Notes under the pieces: generated by a model
What the model was told of the DNA's origin: nothing
Seen by the model: the letters and a program-made list of their open reading frames with translations, nothing else
The model's database searches: none
Shown here: one piece after another, positions 10,315 to 21,040 of the stretch
Layout of the letters: each line of letters opens with the position of its first letter
Numbering within the stretch: the stretch's first letter is position 1
Source: Nitrosomonas sp.
GTDB taxonomy: Bacteria > Pseudomonadota > Gammaproteobacteria > Burkholderiales > Nitrosomonadaceae
Length of the DNA: 64,000 nucleotides
Assembly: GCA_024282035.1 (NCBI GenBank)
Contig: JAMWZR010000009.1
Coordinates: 23,814 to 87,813 of the forward strand
Direction: 5' to 3'
Program-made: the position numbers and the translations under genes

Positions 10315-11592
10315 TTAGGGAAAAATGATATGGAATGTTGTGCCCTTGCCCGGTGTACTATCAACTTCGATACGCCAACCGTAGTGGTCACAAATTCTTT
10401 TGACAATCGCAAGCCCGATTCCTAGTCCTTGTCCTTGATTCGAACCTCGAAAAAAACGCTCATAGAGCAATGGCAGGTAAGCTGGTTCGATTCCGATGCC
10501 TGAATCGGAAATTGATAGCCTTCGATCGAGATACTCGACGCGAATAAACCCTCGATCGGTATATTGCACGGCATTTCTAAGCAGATTCATTAGCGCGGTA
10601 TGCAGTGCTTGACGATTCAGGTTGATGGTTATGGATGGTGCGATGCTCACCGCAAAATTGAGTTTTTTCCGGTAGATTTCCGAACAAATTGGTTCAACTG
10701 CATCGAACACACATTCCGCAATGGCAACGGGTTCCATCACGCCAAGTGCTTGTTCTCTGGCTAGAAACAAAAGCGCCTGTAACTGCTCTCCCATGCGTGT
10801 TGCTGCACCTTCGATCATTTTGATCCGGTGCTGTACTTTAATCGGGACTTCAGGGGTTGCCGTGATCAGTTCGCAACTGGTAAGGATGGTAGTAATGGGG
10901 GTTCTTAACTCATGACTGATATTGGCCGTGAATTCCTGCTCCCGCTGCAACATGCGCTTGATGCGGCTTTGGTAGTTATCAAGTGCGCGAGCCAGTTGGG
11001 CTACCTCCTCATCCATATCTGGCTGTGTCAACATTCCAATTTGAATATCGTTTGGCGCAGCCAGAAGATTGACTCTCTCTGCAAGGTCGGTGACCTGCTT
11101 GACTAGCATCTTCGCTAGCAGATAGCCAATCAGGAATGAAATGGCGATTACTGCAACCCAGGACATCAGGATGAGTATCCGGAGCTTGTGCAGACGTTGC
11201 TGGTGAAGTTCGATTCGATAAGCAACCAAGTATTTAACTTCATCGGTTTTGCGAACCAGTACGTGCAAATCGGCGCCATTGTAGTTAATGCGATGATAAC
11301 CGGCGTGCATTCCCCGCAAATAGGCAGGAATTTGTAATTCGTCATCTATTTGATGAATGACGTAGCTCTTGAGATGCGAACCGATTTTCGATATGAAATC
11401 GGAATGATCCTGATAACGACTGACCAGATGATTCATTTCCATCTGGATGACTTGCTCGATGTGAGCTTCCTCGATATCATCGGAAGCAAAGTAGAGAATG
11501 ATGCAGAGCGTTCCAACAATGAAGATGCTAAATGTGGAAAGCGCTAACGCAATGCGGTAGCGTAAACTATGTTCGATCTTGGAGTTGGGCAC
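10315..11592 (-). CDS. Sensor histidine kinase (EnvZ/QseC-like architecture)
   Basis: A 425-aa membrane sensor kinase. Transmembrane segments at about 14-36 and 138-160 frame a periplasmic domain of roughly 100 residues, followed by a HAMP-like linker. The dimerisation/phosphoacceptor motif is ISHELRTP with H227. The ATPase domain ends with GLGIGLAIV and a normal C-terminus. Its start overlaps the end of the response regulator gene by 26 bases, so they form one operon. The signal is unknown; nothing in the sensor domain identifies it. Confidence 0.92.
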   Translation of the reverse strand: MPNSKIEHSLRYRIALALSTFSIFIVGTLCIILYFASDDIEEAHIEQVIQMEMNHLVSRYQDHSDFISKIGSHLKSYVIHQIDDELQIPAYLRGMHAGYHRINYNGADLHVLVRKTDEVKYLVAYRIELHQQRLHKLRILILMSWVAVIAISFLIGYLLAKMLVKQVTDLAERVNLLAAPNDIQIGMLTQPDMDEEVAQLARALDNYQSRIKRMLQREQEFTANISHELRTPITTILTSCELITATPEVPIKVQHRIKMIEGAATRMGEQLQALLFLAREQALGVMEPVAIAECVFDAVEPICSEIYRKKLNFAVSIAPSITINLNRQALHTALMNLLRNAVQYTDRGFIRVEYLDRRLSISDSGIGIEPAYLPLLYERFFRGSNQGQGLGIGLAIVKRICDHYGWRIEVDSTPGKGTTFHIIFP

Positions 11593-12262
11593 GGGGAGTA
11601 AGGCAGTAACCTAAGCCATGAACAGTTTCAATCGGATCGTACCCTCCGGCCTTTGTCAAAGCTCTTCTCAGAATATGCATGTGACTGCGCAAGGTGTCGC
11701 TGGTTTCCTGCACATCTTCCCAAGCTTCCAATTCCAGCTCTTCCCGACTGAACACCTTTCCTGGCTCGCTCATCATCAGGGCGAGCAGGCGAATACACTT
11801 GGGAGGCAATTTGACATTCTGATTCTCAAACCGGATGGATAAGGTTTTGGGATCAAAAGAGAGCTGATCCACCTCCAGTTTGCGATTGGCCACCTTGCCG
11901 ATATGCCGCTTGTGCATGGCCAGCAGTCTGGCTTCCACTTCCTTCAGGGCAAATGGCTTGATGAGATAGTCGTCCGCACCATGTTCGAAGCCAGTCAGCT
12001 TGTCCTCAAGGGTGTCGCGCGCTGTCAGCATTAGAATGGGGGTGTCGATTTGTGATTCCTGGCGTAGTTTCCGGCATAAAGTAATTCCATTCATGCCCGG
12101 CAATCCCAAGTCCAGCAAAATGGCATCAAATCGTTGCGTTACGGCTAGGTGAAGGCCAGCTATGCCATTGGCGGCCGCGTCTGCGGTGTGACCTCGCGAT
12201 TCTAAAAAATCATACAAGTTGGCTGCAATGGCCAGATCGTCTTCGATTATCAGGATATGCAT
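11567..12262 (-). CDS. OmpR/PhoB-family response regulator
   Basis: A 231-aa regulator with a receiver domain (acidic pocket ED8-9, phosphoacceptor D51, conserved K102 in YLIKP) and a C-terminal winged-helix DNA-binding domain (about 130-222) ending VHGLGYCL. It is the first gene of the pair with the kinase downstream. The adjacent hemE gene begins a separate unit 33 bases away on the same strand. Target genes are not evident. Confidence 0.94.
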   Translation of the reverse strand: MHILIIEDDLAIAANLYDFLESRGHTADAAANGIAGLHLAVTQRFDAILLDLGLPGMNGITLCRKLRQESQIDTPILMLTARDTLEDKLTGFEHGADDYLIKPFALKEVEARLLAMHKRHIGKVANRKLEVDQLSFDPKTLSIRFENQNVKLPPKCIRLLALMMSEPGKVFSREELELEAWEDVQETSDTLRSHMHILRRALTKAGGYDPIETVHGLGYCLTPRAQLQDRT

Positions 12263-12295
12263 GGGATCACCTGCTTGAATCGTTAATCAAATGGG

Positions 12296-13360
12296 TTATT
12301 CATGATATTTGCGACTTAGTGTGTGTACGGCTTCGACTAGTGCTGCAGCATGTTCCGGAGGCGTAAATTGTGAGATGCCATGCCCCAGATTGAACACATG
12401 CCCGGTACCTTTGCCATAACTCTCCAGTATTTTGCCTACTTCCGCAGTAATGATTTCAGGGGATGCAAAGAGAACGGAAGGATCCAGATTGCCCTGCAAG
12501 GCAACTTTGTTTCCAACGCGCTGGCGCGCGTTGCCGATGTCTATGGTCCAATCTAGACCGACCGCATCGCAGCCGATTTCCGCAATAGACTCTAGCCATA
12601 ATCCTCCGCCCTTGGTGAAAACGATGCAAGGAATACGCACTCCATCATGCTCGCGCTTCAGTCCGGAAACAATTTGTTGCATGTAGGCCAGTGAAAACTC
12701 CAAGTAGGCTGCCTGTGATAGTGAGCCTCCCCATGTATCGAAAATCATCACGGCCTGAGCCCCAGATTCAATCTGTGCATTCAGATAAGCTGTAACGGCC
12801 TGTGCGTTGATTTTCAGAATATGATGCAACAGCTCAGGACGTTCATAAAGCATGGTTTTGATTTCGCGAAACTCCGTACCTCCACGGCCTTCCACCATAT
12901 AGCACGCGAGCGTGAAAGGGCTGCCGGAGAAACCGATCAGTGGTACCCGGTTATCCAGAGCCTTGCGAATTTCGGATACCGCATCCATGACATACCGCAG
13001 CTCCGCATTAGGATCGGGAACGGTCAGTGCGTGGATTTCCTTTTCATGACGCAAGGGACGCTCGAACATCGGTCCTTCACCTTGAGCAAAATATAAACCC
13101 AGGCCCATGGCATCAGGTATGGTCAGAATGTCTGAGAATAAAATGGCGGCATCCAGTGGAAAACGTGCCAGCGGCTGTAATGTTACTTCAGTGGCAAAAC
13201 CGGGGTTCTTGCACAGTGACAGAAAATCGCCTGCCCGTGCTCGCGTTGCATTGTATTCTGAAAGATAGCGTCCCGCCTGGCGCATAAGCCAAACGGGTGT
13301 GTATTCAACTGGTTGTTTCAGTAGGGCGCGTAAAAAGGTATCGTTTTTAAGTGTTGTCAT
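12296..13360 (-). CDS. hemE: Uroporphyrinogen decarboxylase
   Basis: Converts uroporphyrinogen III to coproporphyrinogen III in haem synthesis. The N-terminal [15 protein letters not shown] signature and the [16 protein letters not shown] segment are diagnostic. I start it at ATG 13360 (MTTLKNDTF), which has AGG about eight bases upstream and gives the normal length of 354 aa. The open frame extends to 13411 but with an atypical N-terminus. It lies downstream of dgt on the same strand. Nitrifiers have a high demand for haem c, which fits but is not specific. Confidence 0.97.
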   Translation of the reverse strand: MTTLKNDTFLRALLKQPVEYTPVWLMRQAGRYLSEYNATRARAGDFLSLCKNPGFATEVTLQPLARFPLDAAILFSDILTIPDAMGLGLYFAQGEGPMFERPLRHEKEIHALTVPDPNAELRYVMDAVSEIRKALDNRVPLIGFSGSPFTLACYMVEGRGGTEFREIKTMLYERPELLHHILKINAQAVTAYLNAQIESGAQAVMIFDTWGGSLSQAAYLEFSLAYMQQIVSGLKREHDGVRIPCIVFTKGGGLWLESIAEIGCDAVGLDWTIDIGNARQRVGNKVALQGNLDPSVLFASPEIITAEVGKILESYGKGTGHVFNLGHGISQFTPPEHAAALVEAVHTLSRKYHE

Positions 13361-13483
13361 CCAAGTGCCTGTATCTTCTTGTTTTTGTTTGGGACATTCC
13401 CAAATCATCATGTTAAATGCGGTATTTCGATTATATCACCAGCACGGATCAAACAGGTTGTTTGTCTGGTAATGGAGACCCAG

Positions 13484-14605
13484 CTAGCTTTCTGCGATTG
13501 CAAACAGCCGCTGGTATTCTTTGATCGCATAGCGATCCGTCATGCCTGCAATGTAATCGGCTATGGCTTGATGTCCTTCCTGCACGAATTTGTGTTGGTA
13601 TTCGATGGGCAATAAACGGACTTCAGAAGTGAAGGCCTGAAATAAGTGTTCGATGGTATGGCGTGCTTTATTGCTCATGCGAACCACGCGATAGTGGCGG
13701 TACAGATTGTCATACAGGAATTTTTTTAATTCCTGTTGTTCCGATTTGATCTCATGACTAAACCCGATCAGCGGTGGTGCTGCATGCACTGCTGCCAGAC
13801 TATCGAGCCCTGCACGCTGGATGTTGGCCGTACTATGCTGAATGAGATCGGTGACCAGGGTGTTGATCATGCTGCGCACGGTTTCATATACCATGCGTCG
13901 TTGCGTGAGTTTGGGGTACTTGTTTCCGACTTGAGCAAGATGCCGAGAAAAAATGGAGACGGATTCCATTTGTTCCAGTGTGATGAGACCGGAGCGCAGA
14001 CCATCATCGACGTCATGATTATTGTAGGCGATTTCATCCGAAAAGTTGGCCAGTTGCGCCTCCAGCGAGGGTCTGCGATGCTGAAGGAAGCGTTCGCCCA
14101 GATCACCGAGGCGGGCAATATTCTTTTTCGCTACATGTTTGAGTATGCCTTCCCGTGTTTCATGACAAAGATTCAAGCCGTCAAAGGCTGCATAACGTTC
14201 TTCCAGCACATCGACCACTCGCAGTGACTGCAGGTTGTGTTCAAAGCCACCATATTCCTTCATGCAATCATTCAAGGCATCCTGACCGGCATGCCCGAAC
14301 GGAGTATGACCCAGATCGTGCGCCAGGGAAATGGCTTCGACCAGATCTTCATTGAGTCGCAGATTTCTTGCTATCGAACGTCCGATTTGCGCAACTTCCA
14401 GGCTGTGTGTTAGGCGTGTGCGGAACAGGTCACCTTCATGATTGACGAATACCTGGGTCTTATACTCCAGCCTCCGGAAAGCCGAGGAATGAATGATGCG
14501 ATCGCGATCGCGCTGAAACTCGCTGCGACCGGCGGGTGCAGTCTCAGGGATGACACGGCCACGCGAATTGTTTGCTGATACCGCGTAGATAGCCAGTTCA
14601 GTCAT
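13484..14605 (-). CDS. dgt: Deoxyguanosinetriphosphate triphosphohydrolase-like protein
   Basis: A 373-aa HD-domain dNTP triphosphohydrolase that splits dNTPs to nucleosides plus tripolyphosphate. The metal-binding HD motif is seen in [17 protein letters not shown] and [13 protein letters not shown]. The length matches the shorter Dgt-like group rather than the 505-aa E. coli enzyme. The start overlaps the aroKB stop by 8 bases, which indicates translational coupling. Family members influence dNTP pools and can restrict phage, but this genomic position with aroKB is an ordinary housekeeping context in proteobacteria. Confidence 0.93.
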   Translation of the reverse strand: MTELAIYAVSANNSRGRVIPETAPAGRSEFQRDRDRIIHSSAFRRLEYKTQVFVNHEGDLFRTRLTHSLEVAQIGRSIARNLRLNEDLVEAISLAHDLGHTPFGHAGQDALNDCMKEYGGFEHNLQSLRVVDVLEERYAAFDGLNLCHETREGILKHVAKKNIARLGDLGERFLQHRRPSLEAQLANFSDEIAYNNHDVDDGLRSGLITLEQMESVSIFSRHLAQVGNKYPKLTQRRMVYETVRSMINTLVTDLIQHSTANIQRAGLDSLAAVHAAPPLIGFSHEIKSEQQELKKFLYDNLYRHYRVVRMSNKARHTIEHLFQAFTSEVRLLPIEYQHKFVQEGHQAIADYIAGMTDRYAIKEYQRLFAIAES

Positions 14606-16319
14606 TGGACATGCAAGCCTGTATCGTATCGGTCAGCATAGCGGGTAAGATGTCCGCCCGCATGACCGCATCGCCGATACGGTTCAACAGGATGAAACGG
14701 GTTTTTCCGGCTTCCACCTTTTTATCCAATGCCATGAGTTGCAGATATTTTTCGGCAGGCATGTGAGGAGCGGTAACCGGAAGTCCCGCTTGGATAAAGA
14801 TTTTACGGATACGGCTGACTTCGGCGTCACTGATCAGTTTCATGCGTCGGGATAACTCGGCTGCCAGAACGGTACCCGCCGCGACGGCCTCTCCGTGCAG
14901 CCAGACACCGTATCCCATGCCGTTTTCAATGGCATGACCAAAGGTGTGGCCCAAGTTCAGCAGGGCGCGCACTCCCTTTTCCTTTTCATCTGCAGCGACA
15001 ATTTCTGCCTTGTTTTCGCAGCTGCGCTGGATGGCTTCGTTGAGGGTGACGGCATCCCTTGCCAGCAGGCGGTGCATGTTCTGTTCCAGCCATTCGAAGA
15101 AAGCTGGATCACGAATCAAGCCGTATTTGATGATTTCGGCGAGGCCGGCGCGCAGCTCGCGGTCAGGCAAAGTATTCAGTGTGGCGCTATCGGTCAGTAC
15201 CATACGCGGTTGATAGAAAGCACCGATCATGTTTTTGCCCAGTTCATGATTGATACCCGTTTTGCCTCCAACTGAGGAATCAACCTGTGCCAGCAAGGTG
15301 GTCGGAATCTGTATGAAAGGTACGCCGCGCAGGTAAGTCGCAGCAGCAAAACCGGTTAGGTCGCCAACCACACCCCCACCCAGAGCGATTATCGTGGTGT
15401 TGCGTTCACAGTGATTTTTCAGCAGGGCATCGTAAATATGATTCAGGGTTTCCCAGTTCTTGTGGGCTTCACTATCCGGAATAACGATGGGTACACAATT
15501 CACGCCAAATTTTTCCAGCGCAGATTGCAGTTTTTCGAGATAAAGCGGTGCTACTGTCGTGTTGCTGACGATGGCGGCACGTTTTTGCGGCATGCACGAC
15601 AGAATCAGATCAGTTCGTGCCAGAATGCCGTGACCGATATGGATGGGGTAATTGCGTTTTTCTGATGATGGGGTGAAATCGACTGTAATGGTTTGCATGG
15701 TATTGTACCTGCCATCGTATTCCAGGGTATCCGGGTTGATGGTGGACAGTTTGTTAATCAATTTTTGAATGAGGTAACGTACGCCCTGTTTTCCGCTATC
15801 GATGATGATATGAGCGGTTGAGCGATAATGAGTATCACGTTGTATGTAAAGTTCATTCAGTCTTTCAAATACATTGTGGGTTTGCAGCAGTGGTCTGTTT
15901 TTATCGTGTTTGGTTCGCCGATACAAATCGTTTACCGACGCCCGGAGATAAATGACAATACCATGCTTTCTGAGTAATTCGCGATTTTCCTCGCTCAGAA
16001 CGGCGCCTCCGCCCGTTGCAAGGATGATATTTTTTTTTTGTACCAGATCGGTCAGGGCTTCGGTTTCACGCTTGCGAAATCCGCTCTCTCCCTCAATTTC
16101 GAAAATGACTGGAATCTTAACACCGGTTCGTTCCTGGATTTCGTGATCAGAATCAACAAACTCCCGATTGAGCGCATGTGCCAGGGCTTTGCCAATGGTG
16201 GTTTTGCCTGCCCCCATCATGCCGACCAAGATAATATTGGTATGACCGAGTTTGCTTTGAATGGGCTGGAATGTTTTAGATTTGCTTGCAGTCATAATAG
16301 TGATTGTAGCTGAATTCAC
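14598..16319 (-). CDS. Fused shikimate kinase / 3-dehydroquinate synthase (AroKB)
   Basis: One 573-aa frame carries two shikimate-pathway enzymes that are usually separate neighbours. Residues about 28-195 are shikimate kinase (P-loop GMMGAGKT 33-40, DSD at 56-58, ATGGGAV). Residues 208-573 are 3-dehydroquinate synthase ([31 protein letters not shown]). No stop separates them. The linker around 195-207 leads straight into M208 (base 15698), which matches the usual AroB N-terminus, so AroB could also be made from that internal ATG. The start could alternatively be Met9 (16295). It is first in an aroKB-dgt-hemE string. Confidence 0.93.
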   Translation of the reverse strand: MNSATITIMTASKSKTFQPIQSKLGHTNIILVGMMGAGKTTIGKALAHALNREFVDSDHEIQERTGVKIPVIFEIEGESGFRKRETEALTDLVQKKNIILATGGGAVLSEENRELLRKHGIVIYLRASVNDLYRRTKHDKNRPLLQTHNVFERLNELYIQRDTHYRSTAHIIIDSGKQGVRYLIQKLINKLSTINPDTLEYDGRYNTMQTITVDFTPSSEKRNYPIHIGHGILARTDLILSCMPQKRAAIVSNTTVAPLYLEKLQSALEKFGVNCVPIVIPDSEAHKNWETLNHIYDALLKNHCERNTTIIALGGGVVGDLTGFAAATYLRGVPFIQIPTTLLAQVDSSVGGKTGINHELGKNMIGAFYQPRMVLTDSATLNTLPDRELRAGLAEIIKYGLIRDPAFFEWLEQNMHRLLARDAVTLNEAIQRSCENKAEIVAADEKEKGVRALLNLGHTFGHAIENGMGYGVWLHGEAVAAGTVLAAELSRRMKLISDAEVSRIRKIFIQAGLPVTAPHMPAEKYLQLMALDKKVEAGKTRFILLNRIGDAVMRADILPAMLTDTIQACMSND

Positions 16320-16349
16320 GCTACATCTGAGCAGTGTGAGACCGAACGA

Positions 16350-19300
16350 TCAGTCAGGATGTTTTTTCTCGTGTTCCTCAACGTGTGGTAGCGGCGAAAT
16401 AGCGGGTGAAGGATCTGTTTTGGATTCACGGCGCAGGGATACGAACCAGGAAAAGAACAAAGGCACAAAAATGGTGGCAACGGTCGTCGCCATGATCATG
16501 CCGCCAAAAACACCGGTTCCCATCGATTGCCGTGCAGCCGATCCGGCTCCGGTCGCAATGACCAGGGGCACGACCCCGAGAATGAAAGCCATCGAAGTCA
16601 TGACGATCGGACGGAAACGTAATTGTGCCGACTGTAGGGCAGCCTGTGTCATGCTGGCCCCCTGTTTCATCTGCTGACTGGCGAATTCAACTAGCAGGAT
16701 CGCATTCTTGGCCGTCAATCCGATCAGTGTCACCATGCCGATCTGGAAATAAATGTCGTTGGGCATGTCACGCAGCAGGATGGCGACCAGTGCACCGACC
16801 ATGGCAAAGGGAATGGCCATGATGACAGCCAGCGGCAATGCCCAAGTTTCGAACTGCGCTGCCAGAATCAGAAACACCATCACAACTGCCAGACTGAAAG
16901 CAAAGATGGCCGCATATCCCATTTTTTTTTCCTGAAATGCCGTACCCGTCCACGCGATCTGATACCCTTCCGGCAAGACCCGGGCGGCCACTTCCTCAAC
17001 CAGTGCGATGGCATCTCCGGAACTCACGCCTGGTGCACCGCTGCCTACCATTTTGGCTGCCAGCAGTCCATTGAAGCGCTCGAGTTGTTCTGCTCCGACG
17101 ATGTCCCTGATCCGGCTCAAGGCCGACAGCGGAACCATTGCACCGGAAGCGGAGCGGACATAGACCTTGCCCAGATCCTCAGCCCGCATGCGGAATGGCG
17201 CTTCGGCCTGTAGCTGTACGCGATAGGTTCTACCGGAACGGTTGAAATCATTGACATAGAACGACCCCATGGTGCTTTGCAGCGTGGCGTAAATGTCGGC
17301 AATGGAGACACCTTGTGAAATGGCCTTGGCCTCATCCACCTCGATGAAATATTGCGGGACAGTGGTACGCAAGAAGGTATTGACGGTTGCCAGTCTGGAG
17401 TCTTGTTTCAATGCCTGGGTCAATTCGGTGACGACGCGACTCAGTTGTGTGGGGTCGGCGTTATTACGGCTTTGTACGTAAAGCTCGAATCCACCCGTAC
17501 TTCCCAATCCTCGAATGGCTGGCGGATTAAATGCGATGGCCATGCCGTCGGGCTGCTGACTGCCGACCATGAACAGCTTCTTGACGATATCGCTGGCACT
17601 GGTAGCGCGTTCCGACCAGTCTTTCAAACGGATGAACATCGTGGAAACATTGGTTTTATTGCCGCCACCGATGAAATCCAGGCCGTTGACGGCAAACTGA
17701 TAGGTTATGGCAGGATCTTTGGCTATTTCGCTATTGATGGCGCGTGCAGTTTGCGTGGTCCTAGCCAGGGTGGCGCTATCCGGCAAAATGACGGCTGCGA
17801 TGACATAGCCCTGATCTTCGGGGGGCACGAAGCTGTCGGGGATGTTCTTGAGCAGAAAGCCCAGGCCGACGATGAGTAGTAGAAAGATCACTGCACTACG
17901 CGCAGCGTGACGCAAACTCAGATCCACCATACCGACATACCGGGAGCGCAAGTGGTCGAAATACCTGTTAAATCTGTCGAAAAAGACCGACTGTTGGTGG
18001 GTTGGGCGCAATAGAACTGCGCAAAGTGTCGGAGTCAGCGTCAGGGCAACGATGCCGGATATCACGGCGGCCACGGCCACCGTCACTGCAAATTGCTGAT
18101 ACAGTTCTCCGGTGATGCCACCCAAAAAAGCAACGGGTATGAAGACGGCTGCCAGTACCATGGTCATGGCCACCACTGCGCTGGATACCTGTTGCATGGC
18201 CTTGATGGCTGCGGCAAATGGCGACAGATTTTCCTGCGACATCAGACGTTCGATATTCTCCAGTACCACAATGGCATCATCGACTACGATACCGATGGAT
18301 AGCACCATGGCAAACAGCGTCAGCGTATTGATCGAGTAACCCAGTAACCATAAGCCGGCAAAGGTGCCGATCAGCGAAATCGGAATGGCAATGACGGGGA
18401 TCAGGGTGGCGCGCCAGCTTTGCAGGAACAAATAAACCACCAGCACAACCAGCAGCATGGCTTCTCCCAGGGTTTTGACGACTTCCCAGATCGATGCCTT
18501 GACAAAGGTGCTGGTGTCGTAGGAAATGAAATACTGCATGCCTTCCGGAAAGTAGTGCTGGAGTTCGTTCATCTTGGTTTTCACGGCTGCTGCGGTTTCC
18601 AGGGCATTGGCACCGGAGCGCAGAAAAATACCGATACCGAGGCCGGGTTCGCCATTCAACAGAGTACTGGTGGCGTAATCCTGCGCACCCAGTTCGATGC
18701 GTGCTACATCTTTCAAATACAAAGCGCCGCGAGGACCATCGGCGCGCAGCAGGATATGTTCGAACTGCTCCGGCTCCAGCAAGCGGCCTTTGGCTGTCAC
18801 GGTGTAAACCAATTGCTGGTCGGTGACAGCGGGCTCCTGACCAATTTTGCCGACTGCCTGCTGTGCATTTTGCGCCCGAATGGCATTGGCAATGTCGCTG
18901 GTCGTAATACCCAGTTGTGCCATGCGGTCGGGGCGCAACCAGATGCGCATCGAATAATCCTGGGCACCGAAAATCCGGGCCTCTCCCACACCGCTCGAGC
19001 GCCGCAAATCGTCCAGGATATTACTGGTAATGAAGTTACTCAGATACAAAGCGCTGTGCTGCGGATTCTTTGACGTGATTGCAAACACCACCAACAGATC
19101 GTTTGAACGCTTCTGAACGGTGAGACCGGAGCGGCGAACCTCATCCGGCAGACGCGCCAGCGCGGTATTGATTTCGTTGCTGACGTTGAAGGTGGCGCGA
19201 TCGATATCCGTACCGATCTCGAATGTGATGGTGATGGTCAGCCTTCCGCTCGAATCTGCGCTGGAATTGAAATACAGCAACCCCTCGATGGCGCTCAGTT

Positions 19301-19502
19301 TTTCCTCGATTGGAGCCGCCACGGTCTTGATCATGGTTTCGGCATTCGCTCCAGGGAAGGTTGCGGTCACAATCACGGTCGGTGGAGTGATTCGGGGATA
19401 TTGCTCGATCGGCAACTGGATCGCTGCTGCGAGACCCGCAAGGACGATGATGATCGATAGTACCGAGGCGAAAATAGGGCGGGTTATGAAAAATCTGGCC
19501 AT
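16350..19502 (-). CDS. RND efflux pump inner-membrane transporter (AcrB/MexB type)
   Basis: A 1050-aa HAE1-class proton-driven trimeric pump. It shows 12 transmembrane segments in the duplicated arrangement, the N-terminal MARFFITRPIFASVLSIIIV and the TM4 proton-relay pair in GIVVDDAIVVLENI. Porter-domain sequences such as FPGANAETMIKTVA are AcrB-like, suggesting organic or drug substrates rather than metals. It follows its adaptor gene by 8 bases. No TolC-type outer-membrane factor and no local repressor are in the window. Confidence 0.95.
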   Translation of the reverse strand: MARFFITRPIFASVLSIIIVLAGLAAAIQLPIEQYPRITPPTVIVTATFPGANAETMIKTVAAPIEEKLSAIEGLLYFNSSADSSGRLTITITFEIGTDIDRATFNVSNEINTALARLPDEVRRSGLTVQKRSNDLLVVFAITSKNPQHSALYLSNFITSNILDDLRRSSGVGEARIFGAQDYSMRIWLRPDRMAQLGITTSDIANAIRAQNAQQAVGKIGQEPAVTDQQLVYTVTAKGRLLEPEQFEHILLRADGPRGALYLKDVARIELGAQDYATSTLLNGEPGLGIGIFLRSGANALETAAAVKTKMNELQHYFPEGMQYFISYDTSTFVKASIWEVVKTLGEAMLLVVLVVYLFLQSWRATLIPVIAIPISLIGTFAGLWLLGYSINTLTLFAMVLSIGIVVDDAIVVLENIERLMSQENLSPFAAAIKAMQQVSSAVVAMTMVLAAVFIPVAFLGGITGELYQQFAVTVAVAAVISGIVALTLTPTLCAVLLRPTHQQSVFFDRFNRYFDHLRSRYVGMVDLSLRHAARSAVIFLLLIVGLGFLLKNIPDSFVPPEDQGYVIAAVILPDSATLARTTQTARAINSEIAKDPAITYQFAVNGLDFIGGGNKTNVSTMFIRLKDWSERATSASDIVKKLFMVGSQQPDGMAIAFNPPAIRGLGSTGGFELYVQSRNNADPTQLSRVVTELTQALKQDSRLATVNTFLRTTVPQYFIEVDEAKAISQGVSIADIYATLQSTMGSFYVNDFNRSGRTYRVQLQAEAPFRMRAEDLGKVYVRSASGAMVPLSALSRIRDIVGAEQLERFNGLLAAKMVGSGAPGVSSGDAIALVEEVAARVLPEGYQIAWTGTAFQEKKMGYAAIFAFSLAVVMVFLILAAQFETWALPLAVIMAIPFAMVGALVAILLRDMPNDIYFQIGMVTLIGLTAKNAILLVEFASQQMKQGASMTQAALQSAQLRFRPIVMTSMAFILGVVPLVIATGAGSAARQSMGTGVFGGMIMATTVATIFVPLFFSWFVSLRRESKTDPSPAISPLPHVEEHEKKHPD

Positions 19503-19510
19503 GGGCGTGC

Positions 19511-20725
19511 TTAGGGATGTTGGGTGGAAGCAGTCGGAGTAATCGATGATACGGTCGTGCCGCGTGGCTTGGGATCAACGGTCTTGCCAGGCATGAGTTT
19601 GATCAGATTGTCCACGACCACCTTGTCGCCGGATTGCAAGCCATCAAGGATGATCCAGTCTTTACCTATCCAGTCACCGGCTACTACTTGGCGCTGAGCA
19701 ACGGTATTGTTGTCGTCGATGACATAGACAAACCGGCCCGTATCTGCGGTCATCACGGCGATTTGGGGAACGATGAAAATGCTGCGGGGTTTGCCGGCAG
19801 ACACTCGGATGCGCACAAACTGGCCGGGCAGGATGCGTTGATCAGCATTGTCAAATGTGGCCCGCAGCTGTTGTGTACCCAGTGCGGCATCAATGGTGCT
19901 GGCCGCAAAATTGATCCGGCCTTGCTGTGGGTATTCCGAACCATCGGTCAGCATGATTCTGACACTATGTACATTGTTTTCACTGAGTCTTTCACCCAGT
20001 CGCGCAGTTTCATTATCGGAAAAACTGAAGCGTACCCATATCGGTGACAGTTGACTCAAGGTTGTCAGCAAACTGGTGTTGGCTGATAGCAGGGCACCTT
20101 CTGAGACCTGGGAACGACCTGTGACGCCGTTAATCGGAGCCTTGACTGTGGTGTAACTCAAGTTGAGCTCGGCCTGCTTGACACGGGCCTTGGCCGCCTG
20201 CAAGGTGGCTTCGGCCGCTGCGAGATCCGCCACGGCGCTATCGAGGGCACGTTGACTGACGAAGTTTTCTGCCGCCAGTCGTCGCTGCCGTTGTTCTTCG
20301 GTTTTGGCACGCGCAACCTTAACCTGTTGTTCGGTATGAGCAGCTCTCGCTTCTGCAAGCGCATTCCGGAAAGGTTCCGGATCGATCTGGAACAATGTTT
20401 GCCCGGCTTCAACGGTGTTTCCTTCCGCGTAGAAACGTTTCAGCAAAATACCACCCACTCGGGGGCGTATTTCTACTTCTCTGGCGCCTTCGGTCTGGGC
20501 GATGGTCTCAAGGGTAACGGGCATATTGACCGGCGTGACCTGAAGATAACTAACTGGAATCGCCTGATCAGCTCGAGGTGTGGATTGTCCTTGTTGCTTG
20601 CCACAACCGACCAGCAATAAACCGAGCACACCGCAGCCAAATGCGATTCTGGATGCAACTAAGGCGAACTTAAGAGTTTGATACGATTTCAATGAATGAG
20701 TGAGAGTGACAAAATGGCTCGGCAT
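19511..20725 (-). CDS. RND periplasmic adaptor (membrane fusion) lipoprotein
   Basis: AcrA/MexA-type adaptor bridging the pump and an outer-membrane channel. I start it at ATG 20725, which gives a lipoprotein signal ending LLLVGC with the lipidated Cys. The open frame extends to 20857 with an implausible leader. The lipoyl/biotinyl-like domain halves (VRPRVGGILLKRFYAEGNTVEAGQ type), an alanine-rich coiled-coil hairpin (about 110-185) and the beta-barrel domain are visible. It is the first gene of the two-gene efflux operon. Confidence 0.92.
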   Translation of the reverse strand: MPSHFVTLTHSLKSYQTLKFALVASRIAFGCGVLGLLLVGCGKQQGQSTPRADQAIPVSYLQVTPVNMPVTLETIAQTEGAREVEIRPRVGGILLKRFYAEGNTVEAGQTLFQIDPEPFRNALAEARAAHTEQQVKVARAKTEEQRQRRLAAENFVSQRALDSAVADLAAAEATLQAAKARVKQAELNLSYTTVKAPINGVTGRSQVSEGALLSANTSLLTTLSQLSPIWVRFSFSDNETARLGERLSENNVHSVRIMLTDGSEYPQQGRINFAASTIDAALGTQQLRATFDNADQRILPGQFVRIRVSAGKPRSIFIVPQIAVMTADTGRFVYVIDDNNTVAQRQVVAGDWIGKDWIILDGLQSGDKVVVDNLIKLMPGKTVDPKPRGTTVSSITPTASTQHP

Positions 20726-21040
20726 GGCGTGAATCATCGCGTGTTTGGACAAAATTAAGGTGCAGCGGGATCGATTGTGCAAAAACCACAAAAGCTTAGT
20801 ACGCTTATGTATAATGGCCTCGATAAAAGTTTGACGGATAGTGTAGAAGTATTGCATAGATGAAGTTAAGATTTCTCCGTAATTTTACCTGCCTGCAGAT
20901 ACATGCTCGAATGTATTTCGTACCTCTAAATCTGTCTTACCCGATGGATACTGTTTTTTAAACCGGTAGCGGATAGAAATTCCATGCTCCGCGGGGTTTT
21001 GTACATTTTTTTCATTGAAAATTTTTTAAGGTGCGTTGAT
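20726..21040. promoter_or_regulatory. Divergent intergenic region, efflux operon / multicopper oxidase
   Basis: About 315 bases between the adaptor start and the oxidase start, where promoters for both directions must lie. It is AT-rich with long T runs. No clear copper-box (CueR or CopR-like) palindrome was found by eye, and no ORF with a ribosome site is seen. Confidence 0.4.

Noticed and set aside
20857-20984. Possible divergent copper-responsive operator
   Set aside because: No palindrome matching known copper-regulator boxes was found by eye.
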